A DNA stretch of 64,000 nt, taken from contig RFNO01000107.1 in NCBI GenBank assembly GCA_009927165.1, positions 47,492 to 111,491 on the forward strand, written 5' to 3'. Below, one piece after another: positions 17,549-26,999 of this stretch (position 1 is its first letter; each line of letters starts with the position of its first letter). Source of the DNA: Pseudomonadota bacterium. Lineage in GTDB: Bacteria > Bdellovibrionota > FAC87 > UBA2466. Under the pieces are notes generated by a model. The model was not told the DNA's origin and made no database searches. It was given only the letters and a program-made list of their open reading frames with translations. A program made the position numbers and the translations under genes.

Positions 17549-18024
17549 CTCTTCAAATTATTAATGAGCGAAGTAGTAGAAAAACCAGGGATCAACTCTA
17601 CGCACTGAACTTTGCCACCAAATTTCTCGACGATTTTACGTTCTGGAAGATTTTCAGGTAAGTAATCTCCGCCCTTAACATGTACATGCGGCTTAATCAG
17701 GGAAAGTATTTGTTCAGGAGTGTCCTCGTCAAAAACAACAACGTAATCAACTGACTCTAAAGCAGCTAATTGAGAAGCGCGAACTGCTTCAGAGTTAATG
17801 GGGCGGGAAGGCCCTTTCAGTTTTCTCACTGAACGATCACTATTTACCGCACAAATAAGGACATCCCCTATTTCGCGAGCTTTTTCTAAATACTGGAGAT
17901 GTCCCCAATGGAGAATATCAAAGCATCCGTTGGTGGAAACAACCTTTTTTCCTTTTTGTTTTAACTCTTCTGAAACTTTGGAGGCTTCTTGAGCTGAGAC
18001 CAGTTTACTAGAAATTTTTCTCAT
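17545..18024 (-). CDS. rfaE2: D-glycero-beta-D-manno-heptose 1-phosphate adenylyltransferase
   Basis: The 159-residue nucleotidyltransferase has TNGCFDILHWGHLQYLEKA with the HxGH ATP-binding motif, VNSDRSVRKLKG, the RPI box (PSRPINSEAVRASQLAAL) and the FSTTSLI end. It corresponds to the C-terminal domain of HldE, encoded alone. It makes ADP-glycero-manno-heptose for LPS core. It lies next to the putative outer-membrane protein, and GT9 at 397-1353 is a possible user of its product. Confidence 0.92.
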   Translation of the reverse strand: MRKISSKLVSAQEASKVSEELKQKGKKVVSTNGCFDILHWGHLQYLEKAREIGDVLICAVNSDRSVRKLKGPSRPINSEAVRASQLAALESVDYVVVFDEDTPEQILSLIKPHVHVKGGDYLPENLPERKIVEKFGGKVQCVELIPGFSTTSLINNLKS

Positions 18025-18033
18025 GCCGGCAAT

Positions 18034-18834
18034 TTAAACACTGTAGATATTGCTCCCCGAAAGAGCATCTAACAAGTTTCTTTGATTTTTGCGAAACAGA
18101 AGAAGTACTGAGGGAAGTATCGGTGCAAAAAATACGAAGCTCCAAAATATCCGCATGATTTTTCTTAAACCGTAATTTTCATCGCGTTTGTCGCCGTAGG
18201 AAATCCGAATTCCCCAAACCCACATTCCAAAAGTCATGTTGGTAATCCCCAAGCAAATTGCGAGGTATCCAAGCCAGAGCGTGGCAAATTCCAAAACAGC
18301 AAAACGGAAAAACAAAGGGTTTGAGAAGCCTTTAAATACGGCTGCCGAAAACCCCGTTTCAAAACCCGTAAGAATATTAGAAGTAATTACCAAAGCTATT
18401 GCCCATAGAGTTTGAACAAAAAGCTGATCTAAAACCACACAAGAAATACGTTTCATTAAAGAAACCGAAGGAATCGGTGGAGGTACGGCCGGAGTAGGTG
18501 AAATGATCTGAGGAACAGGGGAGGCAATGACCACCCCAGAGTAAGAAGGACGACTAGGATTTGCCGGAGCTAAGGGTTCGCGGACCGGCTTAACTTCAAC
18601 TTTTTTTGCCGGCTCCGCTTCTAACTTTTTTATAGGCCGGGCTATTGGTAAATCATCTGCGACAGTAAAGTGCTTTGGGCTTTCCAATCCAAGTCCATCA
18701 GTAAGAGGTCTGAAGCTTTCTCGAGAAAGTTCATTTTCAGATTGTAAAATTTCCCCAATAAAGCTCTGCAATTCTTGCAGAGAGTTTTTGTTGGAGGAAG
18801 AAGCATTAAAGTCTGAATTCATTGGCCTCATCAT
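18034..18834 (-). CDS. RDD-family membrane protein with proline-rich N-terminal region
   Basis: Of 266 residues, the first ~130 are hydrophilic and rich in Pro, Lys and Ala (VPQIISPTPAVPPPIPSVS). The rest is an RDD-type three- or four-helix domain with SLMKRISCVVLDQLFVQ near residue 142, a central WLGYLAICLGITNMTFGMWV stretch and RKIMRIFWSFVFF. The RDD name residues are partly degenerate (R in KRISC, D in VLDQ). RDD proteins are inner-membrane proteins of largely unknown or transport-related role. It sits between rfaE2 and mfd, ten bases from the former. Confidence 0.72.
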   Translation of the reverse strand: MMRPMNSDFNASSSNKNSLQELQSFIGEILQSENELSRESFRPLTDGLGLESPKHFTVADDLPIARPIKKLEAEPAKKVEVKPVREPLAPANPSRPSYSGVVIASPVPQIISPTPAVPPPIPSVSLMKRISCVVLDQLFVQTLWAIALVITSNILTGFETGFSAAVFKGFSNPLFFRFAVLEFATLWLGYLAICLGITNMTFGMWVWGIRISYGDKRDENYGLRKIMRIFWSFVFFAPILPSVLLLFRKNQRNLLDALSGSNIYSV

Positions 18835-18885
18835 AGCTTCGGAGCCCCTTTATGAGCAAGACCTCTTTAGGGTTAACGCAATGTT

Positions 18886-21800
18886 CTAGTTCGCCAGCAA
18901 ATCGCTCAGTTTCTGAATTTCTTTCAATTGATACTCCAATTGAGAGTCTTCAGCAGTAAATACGAGTTTCTGATCGGGGGTAAGGGAGTAGTTTTTGGGA
19001 TTCGATTGAATCAACTTTACCAATTTTTCCGCACTTGCCGGGGTCGACGGAGCAAACTGTAAGGAGGTTCGTTTGGGGCCACAACTCATTTTTAAGACAT
19101 GAAGCCTTTTTAAATGTATTTTTAAAGTCATCAGTCCTAAGAGATTGATGACTTCTTTTGGCGGAGTTCCGAATCGATCCCTTATCTCTATTTCGATATC
19201 AGATAGTGCTTCTTCGGAGTCGACCGCTGACAGGCGCCGATAGAGGGCAACTCTTTCCCCGATATCGGGTAAGTATGATTCCGGGAAATAAGCGGCAAGC
19301 TTCAGATTTATCTCTGGTTCAATATGGAGTTTTCTTTCTTGTCCTCTCAAATCCCGAATCGCTTCTTCCAGTAGTTCCATGTAGAGATCAATCCCTATGG
19401 TTGTAAGATGGCCCGATTGCTCTTTTCCCAAAAGGTTACCCGACCCGCGGATGTCTAAGTCATGGCTTGCGATCTGAAAGCCACTTCCAAGTTCCGTGTA
19501 CCTTTGAATGACTTGTAATCTCTGTTTGGCATCTTCTGTCATTTGATTTTCGTTATCGACTAACAGGTAGCAATAGGCTCTCTTTTCAGATCGGCCCACT
19601 CTGCCACGGAGTTGATAGAGTTGGGCTAAGCCCAAGTTCTGAGCTTTGTCGATGATAATGGTGTTGGCGCGTGGAATATCTAGCCCAGACTCGATGATCG
19701 CCGTAGTGAGCAGAACTTGAAAATCTCCTCGGTAAAAGCCGAGCATTTTTTGCTCTAATTCTTCCCCTTCCATTTGACCGTGGACAACTTCAATCTTGAG
19801 CTTAGGGAGGAGCCGCTTAAGTTCCTCGCCTATTTTATCAATAGTTTCCACTCGGTTATGGAGGAAAAACACCTGTCCATCTCTAGCTAATTCGTTAGAG
19901 ATAGCATCCCGAATTACTTCTTCTGAGCGTCGACAAACGAAGGTTCTTACCGACAGTCGGTCAGGGGGTGGAGTTGTAATAATTGAAATGTCTTTGATTC
20001 CCGTCATGGCCATATTAAGGGTCCTGGGAATGGGGGTTGCGGTCATAGTCAATAAATGCACTGACTCTGACAGTCGCTTCAGTTTTTCTTTGTGGGCCAC
20101 ACCAAAACGATGTTCTTCGTCGATTACGATAAGTCCGAGATCTTTAAACCGAACATCTGGCGATAGAAGACGATGGGTTCCAATAATAACATCAACTTTC
20201 TTGTCATTAAGGTCTTTGAGAATTTCCTTAACCTGTTTGCTCGTTCGAAGTCGGGAAACCATTTCAACTCGGACGCCAGTGTTTTTAAATCGATTCTTGA
20301 AGTTCTCAAAATGTTGGAAAGCAAGAACTGTAGTAGGAACTAGCACAGCCACTTGTTTCCCCCCAAAAATGGCTCGGGCTGTAGCTCGCATGGCAACTTC
20401 GGTCTTGCCATAACCCACATCGCCACACAGAAGTCGGTCCATTGGGTGTGAAAGGGAAAGGTCGGAGTTTACTTCTCCAATGGTTTTTAACTGATCGGGT
20501 GTTTCATCGAAAGGAAACTCCATTTCAAATTGATGGTAATCATTTCCCGGATTTGTAAATGGCGTGACAGGTATTAGTTTTCTTCTTGCTTGTATATTGA
20601 TGAGTTCAGCAGCGAGTTCGGCAATTGCTTTTTCCGCCTTTGCCTTCGCTTTGGTCCACTGTTCGCCTCCCAACTTATCCAGTGCGACTTGTACTCCTTC
20701 GCCGCCCTGATACTTTTGTAGAATACTTAGTCGATAAATCGGGATGTAAAGTTTGTCGCCATCTTTGTATTCCAAAAGAACATAATCATTTGGAAGTCCA
20801 AGGAAATCCATGGATTTCAAACCCAAATAGCGTCCAATACCAAAGTCCTTGTGGACTACGTAATCGCCAATGCTGATATCGCGAAATCCGGTCAATAATT
20901 TCTCAGTCGATACTTTCGAAGGAGAAACTCGCCTTCCCAATCGTTTCTTGTGACCAAAAATTTCCTCTTCACTGAGCAAAATAATTTTGTTCTCTTTGTA
21001 GATCTGACTTTGAGTAATCAGGCCCACCCAAAGGTTTAGGAATTGGAAAGAAGAGTCGGGTAGGTTTTCCAAGGGGATTTGATTTTCATTCGTAAGCCGG
21101 GCATGGATTCCATAAGGTTCAAAGAGTAAGCTAATTCGGTCGGCGTGATTTTTGGTGTGGCAAACGATATGAATCCGATAGCCTTCATCCATCCAGCTTT
21201 TAAATCGTTTGGAGATCGACTCAAGAAGTGCGATTTGAGTTTTTGATTTTATCGCTGTTCGTTCTTTGGAGAAGTCCAACGGAAGACTTTGGCTTGTGAG
21301 CTCGGGGTCTCCTTGGTGATGGGAGAAAGCTTCAAAGAAATAAGTAACGCGTTTGTTGCACAAGTTTTCCAAGGCAGTGATATCTAAAAAAAGATCAACA
21401 GGATTAGCAATGGGAAGATGATTGTTCTCAAACAAGTGAGCATTTTTTAAGAGCTTAGGCAGTTCAGTTTCTTGCGCCTGTTCTTTTAGATTTTTTTTAC
21501 CGTCCCAAATTAAAAGAGTGTCTTTTGGAAAAAAGTCAGTGAGTGGCCCTGAGCCTCCGGAAAGTAACGGAAACAAAAATGAATAATCTGCTGGTAGGGT
21601 CCCGTGAGCCAGAGTAGCTAAGACATCTTCACGTTTTTGCTTCGGTACATCAAGACTATCAAGCCGTTCCTTAATGAGCGATGCAGCCCGTTCGAAATCA
21701 TTTCCACGAGGGATCATGCTTAGGCCCACTGGGATGCAATGAGCTTCCGTTAGTTTTTCCAGTGAGCGCTGAGTTTCTGGATCAAAAAATCGCATCTCCT

Positions 21801-22419
21801 CAATAAAGTCGCCAAAAAATTCAATTCGAATGGGATGTGCATAAAGGGGACTGAAGACATCTAATGTTCCTCCCCGAACTGAAAAGACCCCGGGATCATA
21901 GACCGCTGGTTGGCTTTGATAACCTGCTTCGAGAAGGTTCTGAATAAATTGCTCTCGATGTATTTCATCTTCGGCTTTTAGCAGCAGTGTTGATTTAATA
22001 AATGCATCGGGAAGGACGTTTTTTTGTAAAACAGCCACTAGCGTTGTGATAAACAGGCGTCCTTGAGCATCATTGAGAGCGTGAAAGAGAGAAGCATTTC
22101 TTTCACACAGTGTTTCTGGATTGGGGAGAAGGCCTCTATGGTAATCAAAATCGAGAGGGGGAATATAGTGCAAGCGTTCAGAATGCTTGTTCCCAGTAAA
22201 AAATTTAAAGTTATCTATGGCATTTCTGGCTTCGCTAGCAGAATTGAAAACCACTAGGATAGGTAAGTTTGATCTTTGTTTCAGTTCTGCCAGGGTCCAA
22301 GCTTTTGTGAGGCTATCCAGTCCACAAAAATGGAGTCCAAGGGGGGGGAGTTCCAGACGCCGAGTGATCCAAGCTTCCCATGAACCTTTTAAATTTTCCA
22401 AGGGCTCACTCATTACCAC
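18886..22419 (-). CDS. mfd: Transcription-repair coupling factor Mfd
   Basis: At 1177 residues this is full length. Order: UvrB-homology N-terminal module (GGTLDVFSPLYAHPIRIEFF), RNA-polymerase-interacting domain (SIGDYVVHKDFGIGRYLGL), SF2 helicase core with Walker A LLCGDVGYGKTEVAMRA, DEEHRFGV (DExH), TATPIPRTLNMAM, and QLRGRVGRSEKRAYCYLL, then the TRCF C-terminal domain. Mfd dislodges stalled RNA polymerase and recruits UvrA. The stop codon of gpsA lies upstream with a seven-base overlap. All motifs look intact. Confidence 0.96.
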   Translation of the reverse strand: MVMSEPLENLKGSWEAWITRRLELPPLGLHFCGLDSLTKAWTLAELKQRSNLPILVVFNSASEARNAIDNFKFFTGNKHSERLHYIPPLDFDYHRGLLPNPETLCERNASLFHALNDAQGRLFITTLVAVLQKNVLPDAFIKSTLLLKAEDEIHREQFIQNLLEAGYQSQPAVYDPGVFSVRGGTLDVFSPLYAHPIRIEFFGDFIEEMRFFDPETQRSLEKLTEAHCIPVGLSMIPRGNDFERAASLIKERLDSLDVPKQKREDVLATLAHGTLPADYSFLFPLLSGGSGPLTDFFPKDTLLIWDGKKNLKEQAQETELPKLLKNAHLFENNHLPIANPVDLFLDITALENLCNKRVTYFFEAFSHHQGDPELTSQSLPLDFSKERTAIKSKTQIALLESISKRFKSWMDEGYRIHIVCHTKNHADRISLLFEPYGIHARLTNENQIPLENLPDSSFQFLNLWVGLITQSQIYKENKIILLSEEEIFGHKKRLGRRVSPSKVSTEKLLTGFRDISIGDYVVHKDFGIGRYLGLKSMDFLGLPNDYVLLEYKDGDKLYIPIYRLSILQKYQGGEGVQVALDKLGGEQWTKAKAKAEKAIAELAAELINIQARRKLIPVTPFTNPGNDYHQFEMEFPFDETPDQLKTIGEVNSDLSLSHPMDRLLCGDVGYGKTEVAMRATARAIFGGKQVAVLVPTTVLAFQHFENFKNRFKNTGVRVEMVSRLRTSKQVKEILKDLNDKKVDVIIGTHRLLSPDVRFKDLGLIVIDEEHRFGVAHKEKLKRLSESVHLLTMTATPIPRTLNMAMTGIKDISIITTPPPDRLSVRTFVCRRSEEVIRDAISNELARDGQVFFLHNRVETIDKIGEELKRLLPKLKIEVVHGQMEGEELEQKMLGFYRGDFQVLLTTAIIESGLDIPRANTIIIDKAQNLGLAQLYQLRGRVGRSEKRAYCYLLVDNENQMTEDAKQRLQVIQRYTELGSGFQIASHDLDIRGSGNLLGKEQSGHLTTIGIDLYMELLEEAIRDLRGQERKLHIEPEINLKLAAYFPESYLPDIGERVALYRRLSAVDSEEALSDIEIEIRDRFGTPPKEVINLLGLMTLKIHLKRLHVLKMSCGPKRTSLQFAPSTPASAEKLVKLIQSNPKNYSLTPDQKLVFTAEDSQLEYQLKEIQKLSDLLAN

Positions 22420-23402
22420 TCTTCTTTGAGTTCTCGACTCATTAAATCCTTGAGAGCTGCCTGAGCACTTTTTCCGTCATAAAGCATGCGATAAACCTGC
22501 TCCAGGATAGGCATTTCAATATGATTTTTTTTAGCCAGACTGTAAGCAGAACGTGCTGTGTAGAAACCTTCTGCTACGCCCCCCAGTTCTGTCAGTGCTT
22601 CCTTTACCGTTTTTCCTTTGCCGAGAAGGATACCAAAATTTCGATTGCGACTGAGAGGTCCAGTGCAAGTAAGGATGAGATCACCGAGCCCTGCTAATCC
22701 AAAAAAAGTTAGAGGCTCGGCCCTTAATAGTTTACCGAGCCGGAGAATTTCAGCTAAGCCTCGATTAATGAGAGCAGCTTGAGTGTTATACCCCAGTCCC
22801 AGACCACTAACGACACCCGAAGCAATCGCTACGATATTCTTAAGAGCTCCGGCCAATTCCACTCCCGTCACATCCTGAGACGTGTAGATCCTAAAGTAAG
22901 GAACTGACATCAGCTCTTGAATCTTCTCGGCGGTATCGGTTCTCAGACATGCCAGGGTAACAGCTGTTGGATTTCGTTGGATCGTTTCTAAAGCAAAGCT
23001 TGGTCCTGAAAGAATGGAGTAAACAAGAGTGGGCTCAATTTGAGAAAATATTTCACTCACTCTCAGGTCAGTACCAATTTCAATCCCCTTGGCAGTATTC
23101 ATGAGGATCTTATTTTTTAGAAGTGCGGACTCCGGAGCAAAAACTTTTCGTATTTCCTGAGTTGGGATGGCATTCACAATCAGGTCGGCTTTTTTCAAGC
23201 AAGTAGGTAAGTCGGTGGAAGCATTTAATTGGGGACAAAGAGCAACACCTTTTAAATACTTAGGGTTTTCATGGTTTTGACGGATAGCTTGAGATACTTG
23301 GGAATCTCTTCCCCAAAGAGTGGTCGATTGTCCCGCTTCAGCAAAAACATTGGCAACCGCAGTTCCCCATGCACCTTGTCCAACAACACAGACATTTTTC
23401 AT
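22413..23402 (-). CDS. gpsA: Glycerol-3-phosphate dehydrogenase (NAD(P)+)
   Basis: The 329-residue cytosolic enzyme makes sn-glycerol-3-phosphate for phospholipids from dihydroxyacetone phosphate. The dinucleotide-binding GQGAWGTAVANVFAEAG is at residues 8-24. It also shows NAIPTQEI, the GPSFALE block, catalytic ELAGALKNIVAIASGV with Lys, and the GLAGLGDLILTCTGPLSRN signature. Length matches the family. It overlaps mfd by seven bases and follows sua5 by 19 bases. Confidence 0.96.
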   Translation of the reverse strand: MKNVCVVGQGAWGTAVANVFAEAGQSTTLWGRDSQVSQAIRQNHENPKYLKGVALCPQLNASTDLPTCLKKADLIVNAIPTQEIRKVFAPESALLKNKILMNTAKGIEIGTDLRVSEIFSQIEPTLVYSILSGPSFALETIQRNPTAVTLACLRTDTAEKIQELMSVPYFRIYTSQDVTGVELAGALKNIVAIASGVVSGLGLGYNTQAALINRGLAEILRLGKLLRAEPLTFFGLAGLGDLILTCTGPLSRNRNFGILLGKGKTVKEALTELGGVAEGFYTARSAYSLAKKNHIEMPILEQVYRMLYDGKSAQAALKDLMSRELKEEW

Positions 23403-23421
23403 GAAGAGAATTTACTCTGAT

Positions 23422-24378
23422 TTAGGCAAGTCGGCTACTATTCTGCGAAGCTCGTTCTAACCGATCATTGATGGCTCGCCCCAAGCCTCTGTCAGGAAAA
23501 CGATAGGCTACAATGAGTTTCAGATCCATTTCATCCAGAATTCTCATGGCTCCGTAAAGTCGGGTAGCTGCTTCCTGCAAATTTCCTGTAACCGACAATT
23601 CCTGAATAGCTTGGAACCGCTCACATCCAGCAGGACTAGAGAGAGTGAGAAGCCCCATAGGATTGAGATTGGGTAGGGAATCTGTTTCATTTAATAAAAC
23701 AAGGGGGGTTCGAGGAGCGTAATGTTGCGGCAGCATCCCTGGTGCGATCGATTTAGCTGATTTTCCCACAACGGCTATTGGACCCAAGGTGGCTTCAATT
23801 TCTTCAGTAGACAATCCTCCAAGTCTCAAAATGCAGGGTTCTTTTCCTAAAAAGCTGATGATGGTTGATTCCACTCCTACTCGGCAAGGGCCCCCATCGA
23901 TGATGATTAGGCCCTTCTTCCCGAAACTTTGCTCCACATGTTCGGCCGTAGTGGGGCTAATGGTTCCAAAGGGATTGGCACTAGGAGCAGCCAACGGAAA
24001 CCCGGTGTCTCGAATCAGTTTAAGAGTCACCGGATGTTCCGGGACTCGAATAGCAACACTATTTAAACCTCCTGTAGTGATATCCGGTACCACCGATTTT
24101 TTGGGAAGAACTAAAGTGAGAGGTCCAGGCCAAAACTTTTGCGCCAAAGTTAAAGCTGAATCTGGAAAAGTAGTGACTAATTCTTTGGCTGTATCAAGAT
24201 CTGCTGCATGAACAATCAAGGGATGGTCTAAAGGACGTTGTTTTAATTCGTAAATCTTTGCCACGGCCGCGGCATTGAGTGCATCAGCCGCTAATCCGTA
24301 CACTGTTTCAGTGGGAACACCTACCAACTCGCCCTTTTTTAGGGCCTCCACCGCTGAATGGATATTTTTAATAATCAT
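23422..24378 (-). CDS. sua5: Threonylcarbamoyl-AMP synthase (Sua5 type)
   Basis: The 318-residue protein has the YrdC domain (GVPTETVYGLAADAL near residues 20-34, KQRPLDHPLIVH, PGPLTLVL, SAPSANPFGTISPT) and a separate C-terminal Sua5 domain (APGMLPQHYAPRTPL linker then a Rossmann-like part ending GRAINDRLERASQ). It makes threonylcarbamoyl-AMP from Thr, bicarbonate and ATP for the t6A37 modification of tRNA. The ATG at 24378 was chosen because the family begins just before the basic helix; a frame extension to 24426 adds 16 residues without support. Confidence 0.93.
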   Translation of the reverse strand: MIIKNIHSAVEALKKGELVGVPTETVYGLAADALNAAAVAKIYELKQRPLDHPLIVHAADLDTAKELVTTFPDSALTLAQKFWPGPLTLVLPKKSVVPDITTGGLNSVAIRVPEHPVTLKLIRDTGFPLAAPSANPFGTISPTTAEHVEQSFGKKGLIIIDGGPCRVGVESTIISFLGKEPCILRLGGLSTEEIEATLGPIAVVGKSAKSIAPGMLPQHYAPRTPLVLLNETDSLPNLNPMGLLTLSSPAGCERFQAIQELSVTGNLQEAATRLYGAMRILDEMDLKLIVAYRFPDRGLGRAINDRLERASQNSSRLA

Positions 24379-24500
24379 GAGAGTTATGCCTAGGAGGCTT
24401 TTACAGAAGTTTGAAAGAAAAATCATCCCGTAAAAAAGTGAGTAATTTCTGACGATTTAGTTGAGGCAAACTGGTGGCGGTTGTGGCATAGAGGTGGAAC

Positions 24501-25316
24501 ATGCGCAATTCGGGACTTTATTATGATTCCGCTTTTTTGACGAAGGAGGATTCTCTTAGGCTTCAGAGTTGGCTTTCTAGCCTTCATCCCATTTGGGAAC
24601 AGCGGTATTCCAAAAACCGCCCGCCCCCCCCGGGAGAGAGTCAGCGGTCACTTCTCCGTCCTGTTTACTGGTTGGGAAATTGGCAATTTGCATGTTTGGA
24701 TTACTATCGGCCCCCGAAAGGAGTATTGCACCGTTGTGTAAAAGCTGAGCCCTATCCTCCCGTTTTAGAGAGGTTGGTAAACAAAATGGAGAAAATCACT
24801 CGTCAGGTGTTCCGTTCCAAGGACATCCCTGTGGGCTGGAAGCTAAATACTTGTTTGATAAATTTTTACGGGAGTCACGAAAAAGACGGTAAGTGGGTCG
24901 ATGTAGCTCGTGTAGGTGAGCACAAAGATTTTGAGCCGGGTCCGGTAGCCTCTTTGTCCTTAGGAGAACGGGCCATTTTTCAATTTGTAAAAAGCCAAGG
25001 ACGGGGCCGGCCAAGTCAGGTTGTATTTCAGCAGTGGTTAGACGACGGCTCTTTGCAGATTTTTGGCGGAGAGCGTTATAAGAATCATTTGTTTCACAGG
25101 GTCCAGCGTGTTGAAAAGAAAAAGGGGTGTTATTTTCCTCTTCACATCAACACGTTTAAGACGCGACGAATAAATTTTACTTTTCGATTTGTTCCTGAAA
25201 AACACATCCTTCCCTTCCGAGACTTTCCCGCAGTTTTGAAAGAAGACCTCAGTCCCTATCTCAAAGAGTTGGCCAAAACCTCTTCATTTTTTGCCTCCGA
25301 ACTCAAAAATAATTAG
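24501..25316 (+). CDS. AlkB-like 2-oxoglutarate/Fe(II) dioxygenase
   Basis: The 271-residue protein has the AlkB catalytic set: NTCLINFYG in the nucleotide-recognition region, HxD as HKD in RVGEHKDFEPGPV, the distal His in KNHLFHRVQRV and the family signature RxNxTxR as RINFTFR near residue 232. Those residues bind iron and 2-oxoglutarate. Family members reverse alkylation on DNA or RNA, or demethylate tRNA or protein. The first ~90 residues are unusual, rich in Trp, Pro and Tyr. It is divergent from sua5 and lies just upstream of the nuo operon, not obviously coupled to it. Confidence 0.8.
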   Translation: MRNSGLYYDSAFLTKEDSLRLQSWLSSLHPIWEQRYSKNRPPPPGESQRSLLRPVYWLGNWQFACLDYYRPPKGVLHRCVKAEPYPPVLERLVNKMEKITRQVFRSKDIPVGWKLNTCLINFYGSHEKDGKWVDVARVGEHKDFEPGPVASLSLGERAIFQFVKSQGRGRPSQVVFQQWLDDGSLQIFGGERYKNHLFHRVQRVEKKKGCYFPLHINTFKTRRINFTFRFVPEKHILPFRDFPAVLKEDLSPYLKELAKTSSFFASELKNN

Positions 25317-25406
25317 AGTCCTTTTCTTGACTTTAGATAGACCCAGCCAGTAACTTTTGCGAGATTTGTAATTTCAAATAGTTATATCCATTTTTGAGAG
25401 GGCATC

Positions 25407-25811
25407 TTGGAGACGGGTTACATCAGTGCTTTTTGGTTCATTGTGATTGCCGCAGTGACAGTTCCGTTAATGCTAGGCGTGGGAGCTCTTCTTCGCCCCA
25501 AAAGCATTCCTACAAAAAAAGGAACTCAAGCTTACGAGTGTGGTGAAGACCCTATCGGAAGTGCTTGGGTGAAATTCAATATCCGCTTTTATGTAGTGGC
25601 GATTATTTTCATTATTTTCGACGTGGAAGTAGCCGCTGTTCTCCCCGCAGCCACTTTATATAAAGACGCGGTTCTTAATGGGAATGGTGCTTGGGTTTTT
25701 GCCGAACTTTTTCTCTTCATAGCTTTATTGGTGTTAGGACTTATTTATTGTTGGGTCAGAGGAGATCTGGAGTGGGTAAAAGGCGTAACAAAGTTCGCCC
25801 CCAAAAAATAG
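25407..25811 (+). CDS. nuoA: NADH:quinone oxidoreductase subunit A, set 1
   Basis: The 134-residue inner-membrane subunit of complex I has three helices. It keeps YECGEDPIG in the quinone-site loop and the FDVE acidic motif of helix 2. The normally conserved FLxPWA that follows is replaced by AAVLPAA, unusual for NuoA. Start is TTG at 25407 with GAGAGG upstream. It opens a 14-gene membrane-arm cluster. nuoH follows with no gap (stop at 25809-25811, ATG at 25812). NuoB, C and D, which usually come next, are absent. Confidence 0.93.
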   Translation: METGYISAFWFIVIAAVTVPLMLGVGALLRPKSIPTKKGTQAYECGEDPIGSAWVKFNIRFYVVAIIFIIFDVEVAAVLPAATLYKDAVLNGNGAWVFAELFLFIALLVLGLIYCWVRGDLEWVKGVTKFAPKK

Positions 25812-26984
25812 ATGGCAAACAACTCAGCGCTTTTTGCACAAACATTGACGGATTGGACCCAAGGAACGTTCCTTGCTCCCGTTCCCTTATGGGTTTGGGC
25901 AATGGTTTCGGCCTTAGTGGTTATTTACTTACTTGCGCTTCCGTTTGGGGGCATTGCCACTTACATTGAACGAAAAATTGCAGCTGATATGCAAGATCGA
26001 ATTGGTCCCAATCGAGTGGGACCATTAGGCCTTTTTCAGTTTGCTGCTGATGCCGTCAAAATGCTCTCCAAAGAGGATTACGTTCCACCTGCAGGAGATA
26101 AGTTTTTATTTAATATTGCCCCGGTTTTAGTGGTGGTAGGGTCCTGTGCGGGATTCGTGGCTCTTCCGTTAGGCCAGTATCTTGTAGCTGGAGACGTTAA
26201 TATTGGTGTTTTTTATATTTTGGCGGTTACTACGCTGATTGCCCCGGGAATTCTTCTGGGGTCTTGGGCATCGGAAAACAAATGGTCGTTGTTAGGGGGA
26301 CTTCGATCGGCTGCCCAGATTGTAAGTTATGAAATTCCCGTGGCCCTTTCCATCCTTCCCGTTATTTTGATCAGTGGAAGTCTGCAAGTGGGGGAAATTG
26401 TCAAACAACAAGGATGGAATCCTGATTTGCCAATTGCCGCAAACGCACATTTTTGGAATGTGGTTCACAATCCATTTACCGTATTTGCATTTTTTATTTT
26501 GTTTGTGGGTGGGTTAGCGGAGACCAACCGTATTCCTTTCGATCTTCCTGAAGCAGAGTCTGAGTTGGTTTCTGGATTCAATACTGAATTTTCTGGGATG
26601 AGGTTTGGGTTGTACGCTCTGGGTGAGTTCGTAGACGTCTTTGTCATGTGTGCGATGTTGGCAGCTCTCTATTTGGGCGGTTGGCAGTTGCCGTTCTTGG
26701 AGCTGGATAAATTCTGGATCACCTTACCTTCGGGTCTTATTGCTCTTATCCACGTTGGGGTGTTTCTCGTGAAAACGCTGCTGTTGGTGTTCGTAGTGAT
26801 GTGGCTAAGATGGACTTTGCCGCGATTGCGCGTCGATCAGTTAATGGGTTTGTGTTGGAAAGGGATGGTTCCTTTAGCGCTTTTTAACGTTTTAGGGACC
26901 GCCATTTGGGTATGGGCGTTTAAAGGACAGTCCATGATCCAAGTTGCAATGGGATTATTTTCGGGTGGAGGAAGTTCGCATTAA
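25812..26984 (+). CDS. nuoH: NADH:quinone oxidoreductase subunit H, set 1
   Basis: The 390-residue subunit forms the quinone chamber at the arm junction. Diagnostic blocks are IERKIAADMQDRIGPNRVGP near residue 53 and AETNRIPFDLPEAESELVSG near 238, which carry the acidic residues of the quinone cavity and proton path. Set 2 NuoH is 35 residues shorter and clearly different in sequence (VERKVAALIQDRPGPNRVGP). A 30-residue insert with DLPIAANAHFWNVVHNP precedes the second block here. Directly abuts nuoA and is followed 15 bases later by nuoJ; nuoI, normally between H and J, is missing. Confidence 0.95.
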   Translation: MANNSALFAQTLTDWTQGTFLAPVPLWVWAMVSALVVIYLLALPFGGIATYIERKIAADMQDRIGPNRVGPLGLFQFAADAVKMLSKEDYVPPAGDKFLFNIAPVLVVVGSCAGFVALPLGQYLVAGDVNIGVFYILAVTTLIAPGILLGSWASENKWSLLGGLRSAAQIVSYEIPVALSILPVILISGSLQVGEIVKQQGWNPDLPIAANAHFWNVVHNPFTVFAFFILFVGGLAETNRIPFDLPEAESELVSGFNTEFSGMRFGLYALGEFVDVFVMCAMLAALYLGGWQLPFLELDKFWITLPSGLIALIHVGVFLVKTLLLVFVVMWLRWTLPRLRVDQLMGLCWKGMVPLALFNVLGTAIWVWAFKGQSMIQVAMGLFSGGGSSH

Positions 26985-26999
26985 AGCGTTCGTTAAGCA

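Noticed and set aside
19796..20413. 205-codon plus-strand open frame inside mfd
   Set aside because: Antisense shadow of a well-conserved gene; low-complexity composition and no recognisable domain.
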